64,000 nucleotides of DNA from Linanthus parryae (Eukaryota > Streptophyta > Magnoliopsida > Ericales > Polemoniaceae): NCBI GenBank assembly GCA_023055425.1, contig JALGPY010000002.1, positions 119,486,088-119,550,087 on the forward strand, given 5' to 3'. The translations under genes were made by a program, and so were the position numbers. Below, piece after piece: positions 23,477 through 38,164 of the stretch. The notes under the pieces were generated by a model, which worked only from the letters and a program-made list of their open reading frames with translations, did no database searches and had not been told where the DNA came from. Within the stretch, counting starts at the first letter, position 1; the number at the start of each line of letters is the position of its first letter.

Positions 23477-26400
23477 GTAACAACTACCGACCATGAACTC
23501 ATCTATTGAGCCAAATGTTTTCAAATATAGTGTCAGTTCAATTCGATTTAAAGCTTACAGTGAAAATTTTACCAAAGTTTTTTTCCCCTCAAATGTGAAA
23601 TTGAATGTAGCTATATAGATGTCAATGGAGGACTTCTGGAGTTGGGCTACTTCAGTATAATAGTCTCATGACCAAATATGAGATTTCAGCAATAGTTTTT
23701 CTCTGATTGCAAAGAGGTGTTGTCTAGATTGTTCACTTGTCCTAGAGTGTAGTTTTTTATGTCAGGAAGTCACTAGATATTATACCAGAGGCTTTTTATA
23801 CATTCACATAGTTGTTTTTGTTGGGGAAAACGTTATGATAGTATGAATGGTTACACTAACATTTTGTTGCGTGGTGGTGGACACTGGTGTAAGTCAGTTC
23901 AGTGGCATATTTTTGTGTTTGCTATTAGTTTCCGTTAATAGGACATAAGTAATTTTGGATATTATTTGTCTGCTTGGAGTTTGTGGCATGGTGACCCGTG
24001 TTTGTGTACATCATCGTCAGGAGACCCCTTAGTTGGTTGTTTGATCTGGTTGATCTCACTCAGAGCTTTTAGCTTTAATATTTTCTAATGGTCCACTAGT
24101 CTTATTTATGGGAATTAGCCAGAAAGGATACAAGAAGTTTGGGTTTGGTAAAATGGGAAAAGATGTACTTAAGAATGAAGAAATGGGAGTACTCAGATTC
24201 GACTGTTTGCCTTGAGGTTCTTCATTTTAGGCTCCAGGATTGTGGGGTGGCATTGTTGAATGATTTCAGTGGACGGTGCAGGGTGTAAGAATGATATCTT
24301 CGAAGGGACATGTGGCTCCAATCAACAGGACACTTCATTTTCCCTCCACATTCTCAATGTTTCTGCTCTCCGTTCATGCCATGACAAGATCGATCAAGGT
24401 TAATCGTGACGGGTTGCAGTATCTTGATTTGGTGGTGGGTTTAGAAATTTGGGGTTGAGTAAAGGACTATATAGTTTTTGCGGTTGGTAGGAGAGGGAGA
24501 GTTTTTGGCCTAGTTTGGCAAAGATAGATTGTTGGATAGATTATTGAATGTGTGGTTGAGATGAGGAGAGAGAGACAAAAACACTTCATCTCAACCACTC
24601 ATTCAATAATCTATCTAATAATCTATCTTTGCCAAACTAAGCCTTTGTAGAAAGGTTGTTGGGATTATGTTTGGGAACAATGGGGGGTTTTTTGGATGAT
24701 CTGTTGATGATTGTTTGTTTGTGCCTTGTTTTGTCTGGTTCTATGTAAGTTGTCTGAAGGGATGCTATCTGTCATGAAAGGCAGTGTTTTTTTGGCCTCT
24801 GCCTACTTACTTTTCTGCATTTTAGAGTTTTGTCAAGGCTAGGTGTGTTTGTTTTGGGTATATATAGTTTGAGCTACAAGTTAGCGGAAGCCTTGGAGGT
24901 TGGGAAGAAGGCTTCAGGATGATGGGACTAGTACTTGAAGACATTAAGTAAATAACTAGGAAGTGATTGATTTTATCACCATGTTTATAATGATTTATCA
25001 TAGATATATTTGATCTCAGCAGATGATAGTAGATTCCCTGGCGTGCTTGTCTCCTTCTGTTGGTTGGTTCCCAGTTAAGTAGTACTATTCCAAGTTCCGT
25101 GGATTTGTGTGTTTGCTTGTATCTTTACGCTTGAATTGGAAGCCGAGGACTCTTTTGGATTTTGTAATCTGTTTGGCGCAGTGTTCTTGCTAGAGATCAT
25201 AACAAATCAGAACCGGTTGCAGTTGAAGAAGTCTTTTTTGAATCATGGATGCATGTGCAGGGATGATTCCAAGACAGTTTGAACTTACTGTTTTTGCTCA
25301 GTGAAAATGTGTTTTTGAAGTTTGCATCATAGTACTTCTTGAATCAGTGATATAGATTGTCTGGGATTCTGCTTCATTCAACTGGAGTTGTGTTGTAAAG
25401 CAAAATCGGAAAGCTTGGTGTCTGGACCATAATGGTGATGGCATCCACTTGCCCATATGAGGAGTTTCCTTGCACTACTTGTTTCTTGACCTCATACTTT
25501 GTTTTGTTACCTGCTTTTCCTTAGCTGACTGGACGCTGTGGAGTAACCATATTACTGGGTTTTTTTGTTCCTTTTGTCTTGGTTGTGATTCGGCTATTTT
25601 TCGCAACTTTTGACGGCTTCTTATACTACTAATGAGAATTTTTACTTAAAAAAAGAAAGAATGAGGAGCATTTCTCACCATTGGGGATGCACTTCAGCCC
25701 AAGCATGTAATCGGTACAGGGTGTGTTCTGAAAGTCTGATATTAAGTCTTTATTGCCGTAATTGTCCAAGTGTTCTGTGTGAAGATTGATTCTGGCACTT
25801 TTGATCTGGTGAGTGGTTTCTTGAAGTATTTCCTGTTTACATTAGAGCTTAGACGGAATCACTTGGAAACTATACAATGCTTGCCTTCTGGCTCCGTTGG
25901 TTTGACTCTGTGATTTCTGGACAGAACAAGTTTGCTTTTGCGTTCTTTGCGAGGGCCATTATCTACACTGCTAATGTTGTTTCCCCATATTGTTCTGATG
26001 GAGGTCGCGAGATGTGTCCCCTTCTCTGGATCATTTGACAAAAAAAATGGACTTTGTTCATCTTAATTAACTCTCTCTCAGCCCCTTCCTAGGACCCGAT
26101 GCATTTGAGAAATAAAGTAAGAGTTGCATGCTAAGAAGCACGGATACGGATACTTAGCGTCGGACACGATGCAGGAACGGACATGGGATATTTCGTTTTC
26201 TCAAAAATGAGGATACGACACGGCAGGGATACGTCAACATTAATATTATCTTATATATATATTTGAATTTTTATACTAATAGATGACCAAATACTGGTTC
26301 CAACTTAGTTAATATTTCTAGCTAATATATCATGGAAAAACATTGATTAAGCATAAGAATGAGAAGAGAAAGAGGAGTAGCCTGATTATATTTTAACCCA

Positions 26401-29400
26401 TTTAAAGATAAAGTATATAACAAAACAACCCCTGTGAAAGTCTTATAAACACAAAGGTGTGACTGTCGTCTCTCATTAAGTGTCCATGACGTCTCCCCCA
26501 AGTGTCCGGTCTAATAAAACTCAATAAAATACCTGGACATGTCAACCGGAGTGTCTGACACGTACTTTGGAGTGTGGTACGAGTGTCTCAAGTGACTGTC
26601 TTCCATGCCGTCTCCCCCAAATGTCCAGTCTAATAAAACTCAACAAAATACCCGGACGTGTCAGTCGGAGTGTCTGACACCGTGACACGTATGTTGGAGT
26701 GTCGTACGAGTGTCCTAAGTGTCTGGCATGGACACAGCCCCTATTTTGGAGTGTCCATGCTTCCTAGGTTGCATGTCATAAGGAGTTAATGTTCCTTTTT
26801 TATGTTTTTGTCATTTTCTTTCTTCAGGTGGGGAGGAGGATTTATAGATAGATCATGCCTCTCACACTTCTCCATCGTCCTAGTAAAAGAGTAATGTCAG
26901 CCCTCTCACTATGCTTGCTCTTCCTTTTGCATTGATTTTCCAGTGAAGAAGGATTTTTCTTGTGTTTAGGGATGATGTTCTTTCTTAATTTATATCATAC
27001 AGGCTATGGAAACTATTCATCTTTTGATCTTTCTGAAACTTCATCATATGATGATGAATGTTGTGCGAAGACTTACGTGTTAACTATTTATTGTGTTTGT
27101 TTTCCTTGTAATGCTTCAGATCATTCCAACACACATGAAATGCATACCTGAAGATGGTGGATCATCAGCTGATATTTCACTCTCTGAGAATGTTTCTATT
27201 GACCCTGTTGTGCGAGGTTTCGTCAAAGATTGGGAGGCTATTGAAGATCTATTGCACCATGTTCTATATACAGGCCTTGGTTGGGAAATGGGCAACGAGG
27301 GACAAATACTATTTACAGAACCACTTTCAACTCCCAAGGTAAGAAATAACAGTATGTACATTTATTTTGATGTTTATCAGTCATGAGATGCTTTCAGAAT
27401 GATATGTAGACCTCATTAACTTGCAAGACTCAATCTATACTAAATGAAGCAGACAGATATGGATTGTTGCTCATTGATTGATCAAAAGTGAGAACTGCAC
27501 AGTAATAGTAGATGTGATGGGCAAATAATTAATTGCAACGTACTATGGGTTCTAGTAGGAGAGCAATAAATGGCGACTCCTGTAACTCTTTTTGATGTAC
27601 AGAGTTTCCCATAATTCCATTTGGTTGTTTTCTTTTATTGCATTGAAAAGGTTAGGATTCCTTAAATGTTTTGGATGCATTTTGTTCTGTAACTCTTGTG
27701 TTTAGGAGCAATACCTAATCGTTACCCTGTGTTTTGGTAAATACCTAGGACTTGTGTTGCCAAAGTTTTGACAAAGAACACCTTTCCATCAGAGTCCTTT
27801 ACACTTACATTTGGGACAGTTTTTCCCCTTGTACTGCTGGAAAGACATTTTTCCTCTTGATGTTTACTAAATAACCAAACTATTAATAACACACATGCGC
27901 ATACTTTCAGCCTACTACTCCTAACCTAACCACACACGCCATGGCCATTTTCTTCTCCATCATTGAGCTATCACACCCCCCAATTCCAGAAAATTATGAC
28001 CATTCAGATCAACTTTTAAAACAAATTTTGTGAGACTGCTCAAAATAGTTCACTGCTTGGGCAGTCAAATATAAATTGTTTCAGTTTGGTTCAACACCAA
28101 CTATGTGACATTTTTGACTCGCCACAACCCAACTTCCTTGACTACGTAAATAGTTGACATCACAACAATTGGTTAGTGCAATTTAAAAAGAAAATGAACA
28201 TTATGGTACACTAGCAATTTAGTACCACAGAGGTAGGGTAGCAAAAACACTGAATCTGGGCAAAGCCAAGCCCACAACGACCAACGCTTCCTCCCTTCTC
28301 AAACCCTAACCATCGAATCCAAAATCTCCTCCACCTCCGTTTCTCTCTCCTCAAAGCCTTCTCCCTCCCCAAATAGCCACCTCCTTCCTCCACTCCCCCA
28401 CCATCTTGCTGGTTCTGCCGCTTCCTCTCCGCCGTCGCCGACCCTCGATGGGTCGAAGCTTTCGAATGTCGAAACCCTCCTTCACCCTCCTCCTCTGAAT
28501 CTTAACCCCTTCCCTGAAACCTCTCTCCCCGATCCCTACTCACCGCCGCCCTCTTCCGCCTCTCCCACGGAGGATCTTACATTGATATGGGGTCGTGAAA
28601 GGGTCGTTTGGATTTCTGAGTTGTGTAGGAAAGATGACGGCTTTGATTCAGATGATGGCTTCGCTCTGTCTCCGCGATCTCTGCTTTCTGTCTCTTCCAA
28701 AGCTCCGGCGTTGACTGGTCAAATCGTCTTGATCGGGTCTCCTGAGACCGTTTGAAGGAGTGGGCATTGCTCATCATGCGATTTTGGTACGGTTTTCTGC
28801 TGCGAGGATGATTTCTCAGGTTTTGTGTGGATCTGGGGTTGATCAGAGGTTGTGTAGTTCTCAATGGAATTTTATTTAGACAACAAAAAAACAAGGGCAA
28901 TATGAGTTTTTTTTTTCTTCAAATTTCTGGGTTTGATTTTATTTCTATTGTGGTTAGCTATGGTTTTCCATGGTGGTGTCGGGATGAGTTTTGGGGTTGA
29001 TAAGGTGGTTAGCTACAAAAAGCTGTTGGAGGTTCGGGGAAAATCTCGAGTGCTGGCTGAGGGAGATGGAGGGAGAGCTACAAAGAACATAAACAGGGCA
29101 GATGGGGAGAGAGAGAGCTGTTGGAGGTTGGTGGTTCTCTTTGATAGCTTGGTTGTGATTTGTGAATGGTGGTGGTGAAGAACACCAAGAACACACAAGA
29201 ACATGAACACCAAGAACATCAGGAACAAGGGGTAAAATAGTCAAAAAAGTATTACTGGTGAAGAAGAACACCAAGAACAAGAACATGAACACCAAGAATA
29301 AGGGGCAAAATAGTCAACAAAAAAATACTAAAAAATGATTATTAAATAGTAATTCATCCAAGTTGTATGGGCAGTAATTCCACCCCTGCAAGGGTAGAAT

Positions 29401-32400
29401 GGTCACAAAAAAAGTCAGATTGTACCTGACACTAACTCATTGTAACAGAGGGGTGGAATCTGTCCACTTTCCATCCACTAACAGGGTCACAGAGAGCATA
29501 ATGTCTCTGACAGGGGGTATTGTCTTTATCCAAACAACAGGGGTATTTGTATTTAGCCCATACTTAAGGGGCGGAGATTGACTTTTACACGTAACTTAAA
29601 TATTTGGATAAGATGGATCTTTAGTCACAAAGGAACTCTACGAAATGGTCTCGGAAGGTCTTAATCTTATTTTGTTTGATATATGATTTTGTGTCTACGT
29701 AATTGGCTAACATGGGAGATGTAAACAGTTTTCATCCCATTTCAGGTGGTAAAGTATGGATTTCTTCTTCTACATTATCAATAATTCCATCACCAACTTG
29801 CAATAGAAATTCACAAAACTCTGGATCATGAAGTGCTCGCATGTTTTCAGTGAGATGGAGGACTTGGAATGTACGCCATAATGTGACTTGACTAAGCTGT
29901 AGTCAGTTTACCATTGTCTATTGGCATGTGGGGTTACTGGCAGTACGTGGCAAAATCTCCTCCAAGCACGACAACTTCACCACCAAATAAAGTGGCAGTA
30001 GACCAAATGTCTTCTAAAATGTTCTCAGAAGCCTCGGTGCCAAGCTTTTTTTTTCCATGGAAGCTTCATCCCAAATGATAAGTCTCGGTTTAGCAATGCA
30101 CTCCCGCTACGTTTTCCAATATTACCAAGTAAAAGAATTCGTTGTGTCTACCAGGTGAATTAGAGGCAGCAATTCCAGCTGTAGCGAATCAATTAATTTG
30201 CGAATAGAAACGATTAAAGAAAGTAAAGCACTTGCGATATGTCGAGGATGATTACATCCCCGACCCGACTATTAATGATCCTTCAATCACAACTGCCATG
30301 TATAAGATAGAAGCAAATAGCAAGTAACATGACAATACTCAGAAGTACATGGACTGGAAATTAGCCTTTACTAAGAAACTGGTAAGTTATACTATCATAA
30401 CCTACACAGCGAGAGAAGAACCTAAAAAAGCCAAAACAAACTAGGGATTATTATGGTTAAGGTAGGAATTCAAAATGTATTTTTCGATAAGGCATGATAT
30501 ACAAAAGTAATTGTTAAGAGAGGAAGTATTAGAGTATTATTTATTAGCAAGGCAAACTTAAAATTGAGAATGAAGACATAAACGTCCATTTCTTCGAACA
30601 AAGATGATCTACTTCTCGACCTGTTTCTCTGCATCAGTCACCAAACTTGCCCCACAACCACGAATTAACCACAATACTACCAACACAATCAATAAATTCA
30701 TAAGCACCACAAGTCAAACACCTAAAATTAACCTGGGGAAGGAAGTCCAAAATATTGGACCTTTGGCATTCTGAGTTCTCTGTATGTGTTTTGACTTTGG
30801 CCAAATATAATAACCCTTGTTTCACAAAATTGATGTACCTGAAGAAGCCTTCTCCTCATGTTACCATTTAGCCTAAACTCTAAATCCCTTAGAGCATCTC
30901 CAACAATGAGGAGCAAAAAAATGTCCTTGGACCAAATTTGGTCCTGGAGCAAAATTTGGTCCTCCAGTTATCGCATGAGCTCCATCAGTGAGGAGCAAAA
31001 TTGCTCCATTATTGTTTTTTTGTTATTACGATTAAATAATTTGTGTTTCAAATTAATAAATCTGAAGTAAATTATTGAAAGTCTATTTAAAGAAAATATG
31101 GTTTTATTAATTGTTATGTAATATTAAGATAATTATATACATCTAAAACGCTTGACGTTTTTTTCAAATTGCTATTTCCATCGGCTATACTTCAATGGTC
31201 ACATACCAACATCTATATTTCAAAATATATACTACAACGAGAATATTTTAATATACTAATTTCTAATTTTATAAATAATAAACACACTAACATCCTTATG
31301 TAGAAGCCCAAAATTATGATCAGTACTAATTGGTGGCCCAACTTATTTTCTACAGCCCAGTCTATAACGTAACCCAATTTTCTAAAATAAATTAACAAAT
31401 GCCCTAATTGAAAAACACTTCTAGATCAAAGAAGAATAAGTGATGGACGCATCTCTCTTTTTCCTCCCTCTATCCCTGTCAATTTTTTCATTAAAATTAA
31501 TTTTTTTATGTTTGCTCCTCTGAACAATCAGTCCCAGCTTTGCTCCTTCAAAAACCAGTCTTTGCTTTTGCTCCAGCAGCATCTGCTGGAGCTCTGTTTT
31601 TGTCAATTTGGAGCAAATTTTGGTCCAAATCAGGTTTTGCTCCACCAGTTGGAAAGAGGTATATAATTGAGAAAGATGGATGTGACATTCATTGGCTCAT
31701 TGGTGTGGGCTATATAAAGATAGTATGCGAGGAAACTCATGATTAAGGATAGAGTGATTTAATTAAATGGTAATTTCGTGCTTCTTGCTTGTGAAAATAA
31801 TGGATACAAGAAGAGAATGGTACTTTTGACGGTGTGCAGGTGGTGATGGTGTTCTTGGTTGTGATGTACACAATATTATAGGTGGAGAAGATTTACTATC
31901 AACTAGGCTATGAGACAAAAAAAAATGCGTTTTTTATGTCTTTTCTAGTCTCGATTTTAAGTTTCTACCTTATTAATTAATAATTCTCTACAACTATCTC
32001 TTTTAATAATTATTTCATTTTTTCTGCCTTGCTAATAAATACTATTTGAATACTTGGCTTAACTATAGTAATCCCGACAAATTAAGCCAATGAAGCAAGA
32101 AAATCCAGCATATGATTTATTGAGGTCAGCAGCGCGCCAGATTGCTGTTCCAAGAGCAGCTGAAGGAAGAAGCCTTCAGTAAAAGTATCCGGCATACAGA
32201 TCCAACTGAAGATCTGCCTGTTACGCAAACACCAATGATCCACATGACAATCAAAGGAGTCCAACGCCGAAGCTTTTTACCAGCCTCCACCCTGTTCACC
32301 TTAACCACCCCACCCCATGCTAGAAGGAACACCGAAACGTAGAAGGGGTAACCCGACAAATACCCTAAGTCCCTAGAATTCGACCCTAGGACTACCACAC

Positions 32401-33576
32401 AGCAGAGATGGCGAACCAAGTTGTCAATATCATATTTTGTCGTGAGCTGCGCACCAGACAAAAGAAGAGGCCCACAGAGGGACTCCTACTTCAGGCAGAA
32501 CCACAAGCCCGACACAAATCAGAATAATAGTATTGGACAGAAAATAAGCCACTCAGGAATGGTGCCACTTCAAAGAGTCACTACCCCCAGGAGGAGCTCT
32601 GAATCTGTGTAGGATTTGAATTTTTTAGTAAATCTGGAACCTCCAATCATCCAAGTCTCGCCTAAACCAAGCATCCCACTCCATATCCAACAGTGACTCA
32701 CAAGAGCTGAGGGATCTTGAGGCTAAGGATAAAGGCCAGACGTTTATGCGACAAAGAAGTCTCCTCCACCCAAAAATCCTCCCAAAAAGGGACGTGCTGT
32801 CCTAGGCCAACCTTTGCCCGAATTCTATCTGGAAAACGCTCCCAACCAGCCCTTATACTTCCACAACCTAAAACACTGTTAGACGGCCAACCTTCTCTCA
32901 CCGAGCCAAACTTAGCATCAATAACTCCTCCGAAGACTTTCAATAACTGTATAATTTTGAAATATAAAGTTGACTACAATTTTTGGGGTCAATAATCTTA
33001 CACTACTAAAAGTAAATAAACATTTGACTCGTTTTAATTCAAATGTAAAAGAAGAATTGTGTGATGTTTCCGTTGACCATAGTAAGTTGATTCAACAATG
33101 ATATAGTTCAATCATTAACCGTTAGTTCAGACTGTTACCCCCCTTCATATGCAATGTAAAATGTGATTTTAGCCTAAATTTCCGATGAAACTATGCAAAT
33201 AAGGCAAATGTTAAGGTTAACAGGCGTATCGTGTCATTGCATTAGTCAAACGTGCTTTTGAGAAGTGCTTAAAAAGTCCAATGTGATACATATAAATACT
33301 TAGTTCCAGTTAGGTGCTTTGATTATGTTGTTCTCCTGTTCAATTTTCCAGCTGCTTTTACGACACCTTGGAAATTCTGTTACACCCTCTACTTATGTGG
33401 ATGATTATATTTTTGATATTCATTTACTAAGTTTAAAATTCTATTTTTTCTTGTAAGCATATTTGCAGTTATGGAATGGGAAGAGTTTTGCTGTTGAGCT
33501 CTTATCATGCTTCATATTTCTGTACTTTATGTTCTTATCATTTCATTCTGTTGCCTGTTTGTAGTAGTGGCTACGT

Positions 33577-33627
<51 letters not shown>

Positions 33628-36600
33628 ATTATTTTTACTTCTATCTTTACACTTTTGTACCAGTTGCTGAGAAGTTTTATGATGGCATCCTATAGTTTTT
33701 GTGTACATTTAGGTGGTTCACTGGATAAATTCTGATTTCTTTTTAACAGGCTGTGAGGGAGCAACTAGTGCAGTTGATGTTTGAAACTTTTAACGTCTCC
33801 GGGTTTTATGTGTCAGAACAAGCAGTGTTATCATTGTATGCCGTAGGTCGTATCTCAGGCTGCACAGTTGATATTGGTCATGGGAAGATAGGTATGTGGA
33901 TGTTTTCAGAGAATTTATGGCTTTGTTGTTTTAGTTCATGAAGCACTTTGTAAAATGTCAAGACAGCTTTTTACTGTTGCTGTACTGGAGACATCTTTCA
34001 GATACTATTTTGACGTATTAGCTGCTATGTGGATTTTTATTTTAGAACTAACGTCTCCCATTGTACATACCCAGTGAATCTTAGTCGAAGAAGGTGCTTT
34101 AGCTGGCTACCCCCATTAAGATTATTTGGGGCCTTTGAGCAGACAGCTTTTTATTATTAGCATGCACTGAATTCATTATTAAAGTTGATTTAGATGATAC
34201 ATGTGCTTAATGTGGTTTCGTTTGTCATCCAGTTGGAGGTTTGTTACTCTTACAAAATCTTCTAAAGTAAAGTGCGTCCATCTAGAACTGTGACACGAGA
34301 TATTTCACCTTCGGGCACTTTTATTCTCATTTTGTTGATCTTCTACTATATGTCTGATTAGTAGAAAGCTTATATTTGGCAAACACCTGGTTCGGGACCA
34401 CTCATAGCTTAACTTTATTTCAAACACTGCTCCTATTATGACCAAATCTGAACTCTTAAAGTCACCTATCTTGATATGACAGTCTTCATTGATCAGCTAA
34501 GAAAATAAAAGCAAAATATATAAGCTACAATCGCTTAGACTAAACTGTTATTGCTCTATGTAGCTTGGACAAAGCTGGGTTTCATCTTATTTTCTCTCTA
34601 TTTTTTGGATGATGGCTGGCAGTTTGGGGCCTACATCTCCTCTCTCTCTCTGCCTACTTAGTGGTTGCAAAATGTTTATGCGAGGCATCCTCTTTAGTAC
34701 AGCTATCTGATTAGGATAAAATGGGTTAGGGAATTCGTCAAATAGGACAGTCTTCTTCTGGCATGCAATGCCTTATTGCTACTTTTTTGGCTTTTGCTAC
34801 AATTGGATGGCAGATTAGGATGAAATGAATTTCTTCAACAACATCCTCTCGAGAATGCCTGGAATCTGTGAGGGGACCAAGGGCCAAACTATTCCATGAG
34901 GTTTCTCATTGTCAATATGTTTGTTTCATTGGATTCACTTTTTAATGCCCATGTTTAGTCCATCAATCCTTAGCTTTAGTTTGACAACTTTTGTATTTAT
35001 CATTACTGAACTTGTATGATGGGAGGTACATCATTCTTGTCTGGGCTGACTTTTTTCTTGGTGATTGCTCTTCTGTTGAGTAGATATTGCTCCAGTTATT
35101 GAGGGTGCAGTTCAGCACATTGCTTCAAGAAGATTCGAGGTTGGGGGTTTTGATTTGACAAAGTTGCTCTCTAAAGAGCTTGAAAAAACAAATCCTATGG
35201 TGAAGCTTGATATCTCTGATGTTGAGAAAATAAAAGAGAAGTACTCATGTTGCGCTGAGGATGATCTTGCATATGAGAAGACTCAAGATTCATGTCAGGA
35301 AGAGCAGCACACTTTGCCAGATGGACAGGTTTGTGTAGTATTTCTTAAAGTAGTCAAAATGTTTTTTCCCAAATCTACGATATTTAGTATTGGTCAAACA
35401 TGGTTTCAATTCCATTACCACCAGTAGAACATACCAAATCTTCTACTTGTGGGAAAATGGTATTACAGTTCATTTACTACTATTTGTTCCTGGCCTTTGG
35501 CTTTTAGTTTTGGTCTGTCAATTGTGGTTAGCTTCAGGCTTTTGGTTTGCTAGGGACAAGCAGTACACTGATTTTGTTCATATCCGGCCAGATGTTTGGT
35601 ATAGGTGCTCCTGTGATAGTTCACCAGCAGCGCAAGACAAAGAAAATAGATACTGCATACTTCATCTGTCTTCCTTTCCATTTTTGGTAATCTAGAGTTG
35701 GTACTTTAAGAATCATTCAAGATTTTGTGTAGATTTCATTTCAAAGGACTAACACAATAATAAATCTTGAGAAGATTTGTTGGCTTTACGTACTATGTTT
35801 TCCAATACTGAACTAGAAGTAGTCTATGTTCACAATACTCTAAATCTGGGTACAAATCATTTCTCATGACTAAACAAAGAATGCAACTATAACATCCATC
35901 ATACTGCTCTCAGTATCTGGGTGCAACAAATCATTTCTCATGACTAAACAAAGAAAGCAACTATAACATCCATCATACTGTTCTCAGTTCAAGTGAGTTG
36001 CACCAGATTACCAATATTATTATAAAAAAGAAAAGAAAATAGGAATTGTAAGATATTGTTACTTGTTAGTCTAGACTCTAGAATGCACCGCTATATTTCA
36101 GTGAAATTTGGACATTGAATGTAAAATGAAATGCAAAGATGTTTTGGCTTCTGATGTCTGAATGTAATTATATGCTAGCAGGTTATCAGCATTGGAAGAG
36201 AAAGATACACTATTGGTGAGGCTCTCTTCCAACCATCTATTTTGGGTTTAGAGGCACATGGCATAGTTGAGCAACTTGTTCGTAGTATCTCAACTGTGTC
36301 AACAGAGAATCATCGTCAACTTCTGGAAAACACTGTACTTTGTGGTGGCACTGTGTCAATGATTGGTAATCTTTCTGTTTTATGTGTACCTTACTATCTT
36401 AATTTTCTCAATAATCATCTTAGAACTGTTTGTGATTTTTCCCGGCCAATGGGACATAAATCTTACTATTGGTATCTATTTCAGTGGATATGACTAGGGT
36501 CTGTCGTCGCCAGTCTTCCCACAACTAACTTGTACATCAATTGTTTTCTTCAGTTGATTCTCATATTTCGATTTAGTGTTAAAAGTCAGATGCTACTAAA

Positions 36601-38123
36601 AGGTGCTCTCTTAAATGGTGCAGCATAATGCTCGAGCATAGGAATTCTCTCTTATTATGTTTCTTGGAACATTTTCTCATCTCTGGGACCACATCTAAAG
36701 TCTTTGAAGCTTTTGTAACCACGATGAAAAAATTACCCATGCATGCGTCATCTCCAGATATCAATATTGCTTTCACATAGTAAAAGACTAAATTCCAACT
36801 GTGATAATGCATCAAGAGCATGTTGATTAGGACATACAAAAGCGTCATATTATGAAACAAACTTTTGCTGAAGTGGGGAATGTTCAAGTGACGACAACTT
36901 GTGTATCAGTAAAAATCAAGTGGAGAGAAAGTTGGGATGTTCCATCATACGTTCATGATTGTCTATTTTTTTTGGTACATAGGCAAGGTTCTTATCGTTG
37001 GTACGCCAATTTAGAATAGTAAATAGCTCAGCGAAATCGAAGGCCCAGACCTCACCACAGGAGCGAGGCCCGTAGGCGCAAGGGGAGACTAAAGAGAAAC
37101 TACCCAACATAGTTTTTTACGCCTCACTTCCAGACCCTGCGTTGCGAAGCAAACAAAGCTTAGCGCTCAAACAAGCCGGGATTAGAAGAAGAATCGACAA
37201 CAAAGTAGCAGTGTCCCGCCCGGTGCGGCGGTTTGGCCGGAGTTCAATCCACCGAGACACACTGCACACTGCTTTAGATACAGGGCACGCAGCCTGTTAC
37301 GATCGAGGAAGAGGGACAGACAACATCAACATCTAATGCTAAAATAACTCATTCATAATAGCATAATAAGAGAAGATCTCAATTTCTAGTAGAGCAAAGC
37401 AAATATGAACAACTCGGCCTAGCACTCGATCTGGTACCGGGAAGATCCCTATTCCCCTTCTCCTAGACTGAATTCCCTAGCAACAGCATATCCATCATGG
37501 CTCGCTGAGATGACTTACAGACAATTTCAATATCAATTTTTTTGAACCTGATACGTCTATTCTGATGTTTTACAAATTGCGTGTTCATCTTGTCTTCCAT
37601 TTTTTCTTGGATGTAAAATTTTAGCAGAAGTTATTCTCAGCTTTCATAATGGCACTTCTGCTCAACCTACTTTTGGGAAGAATCCACACATCATGAGATG
37701 CATGTTATTGCGGCTTTTAACTGCGAGCAACGACAGGCTTCTGATTACCATCTTATTCGATTTTTTGCAGGTTTTGAAGATAGATTTCAAAAAGAAGCCA
37801 ACTTGTGCTCATCTGCTATACGGCCTTCTCTAGTGAAGGTATTCTTTTTGATAACCTTAAGGTTCATCCTTCATTTATTGCTCTGGTTGCGGCCATTTTG
37901 GACTTACTTGTTTGTCCGTAATTTCTTGCTCTGATGCTGTAACACTTTCTTACTCTGATGTTGGACTAGCCCGAAATACTTGCCTTAAACTATACTACCG
38001 TTGTGAGAAAACTGCGAGCTCATCCTATCTTGTTAACTCCAATGAAGCACGGCTTCATCTGGGGGGGGGGGGATTCTGCAGTGTTCCAAATATTAGGGGT
38101 GTTGGTGTGGCAGGGGTACAGAG

Positions 38124-38164
<41 letters not shown>

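Noticed and set aside
36960..37330. Possible tRNA-like sequence
   Set aside because: Only a weak B-box-like GGATTGAACTCC is present; no cloverleaf can be drawn. It is listed only as a low-confidence SINE-like insertion.
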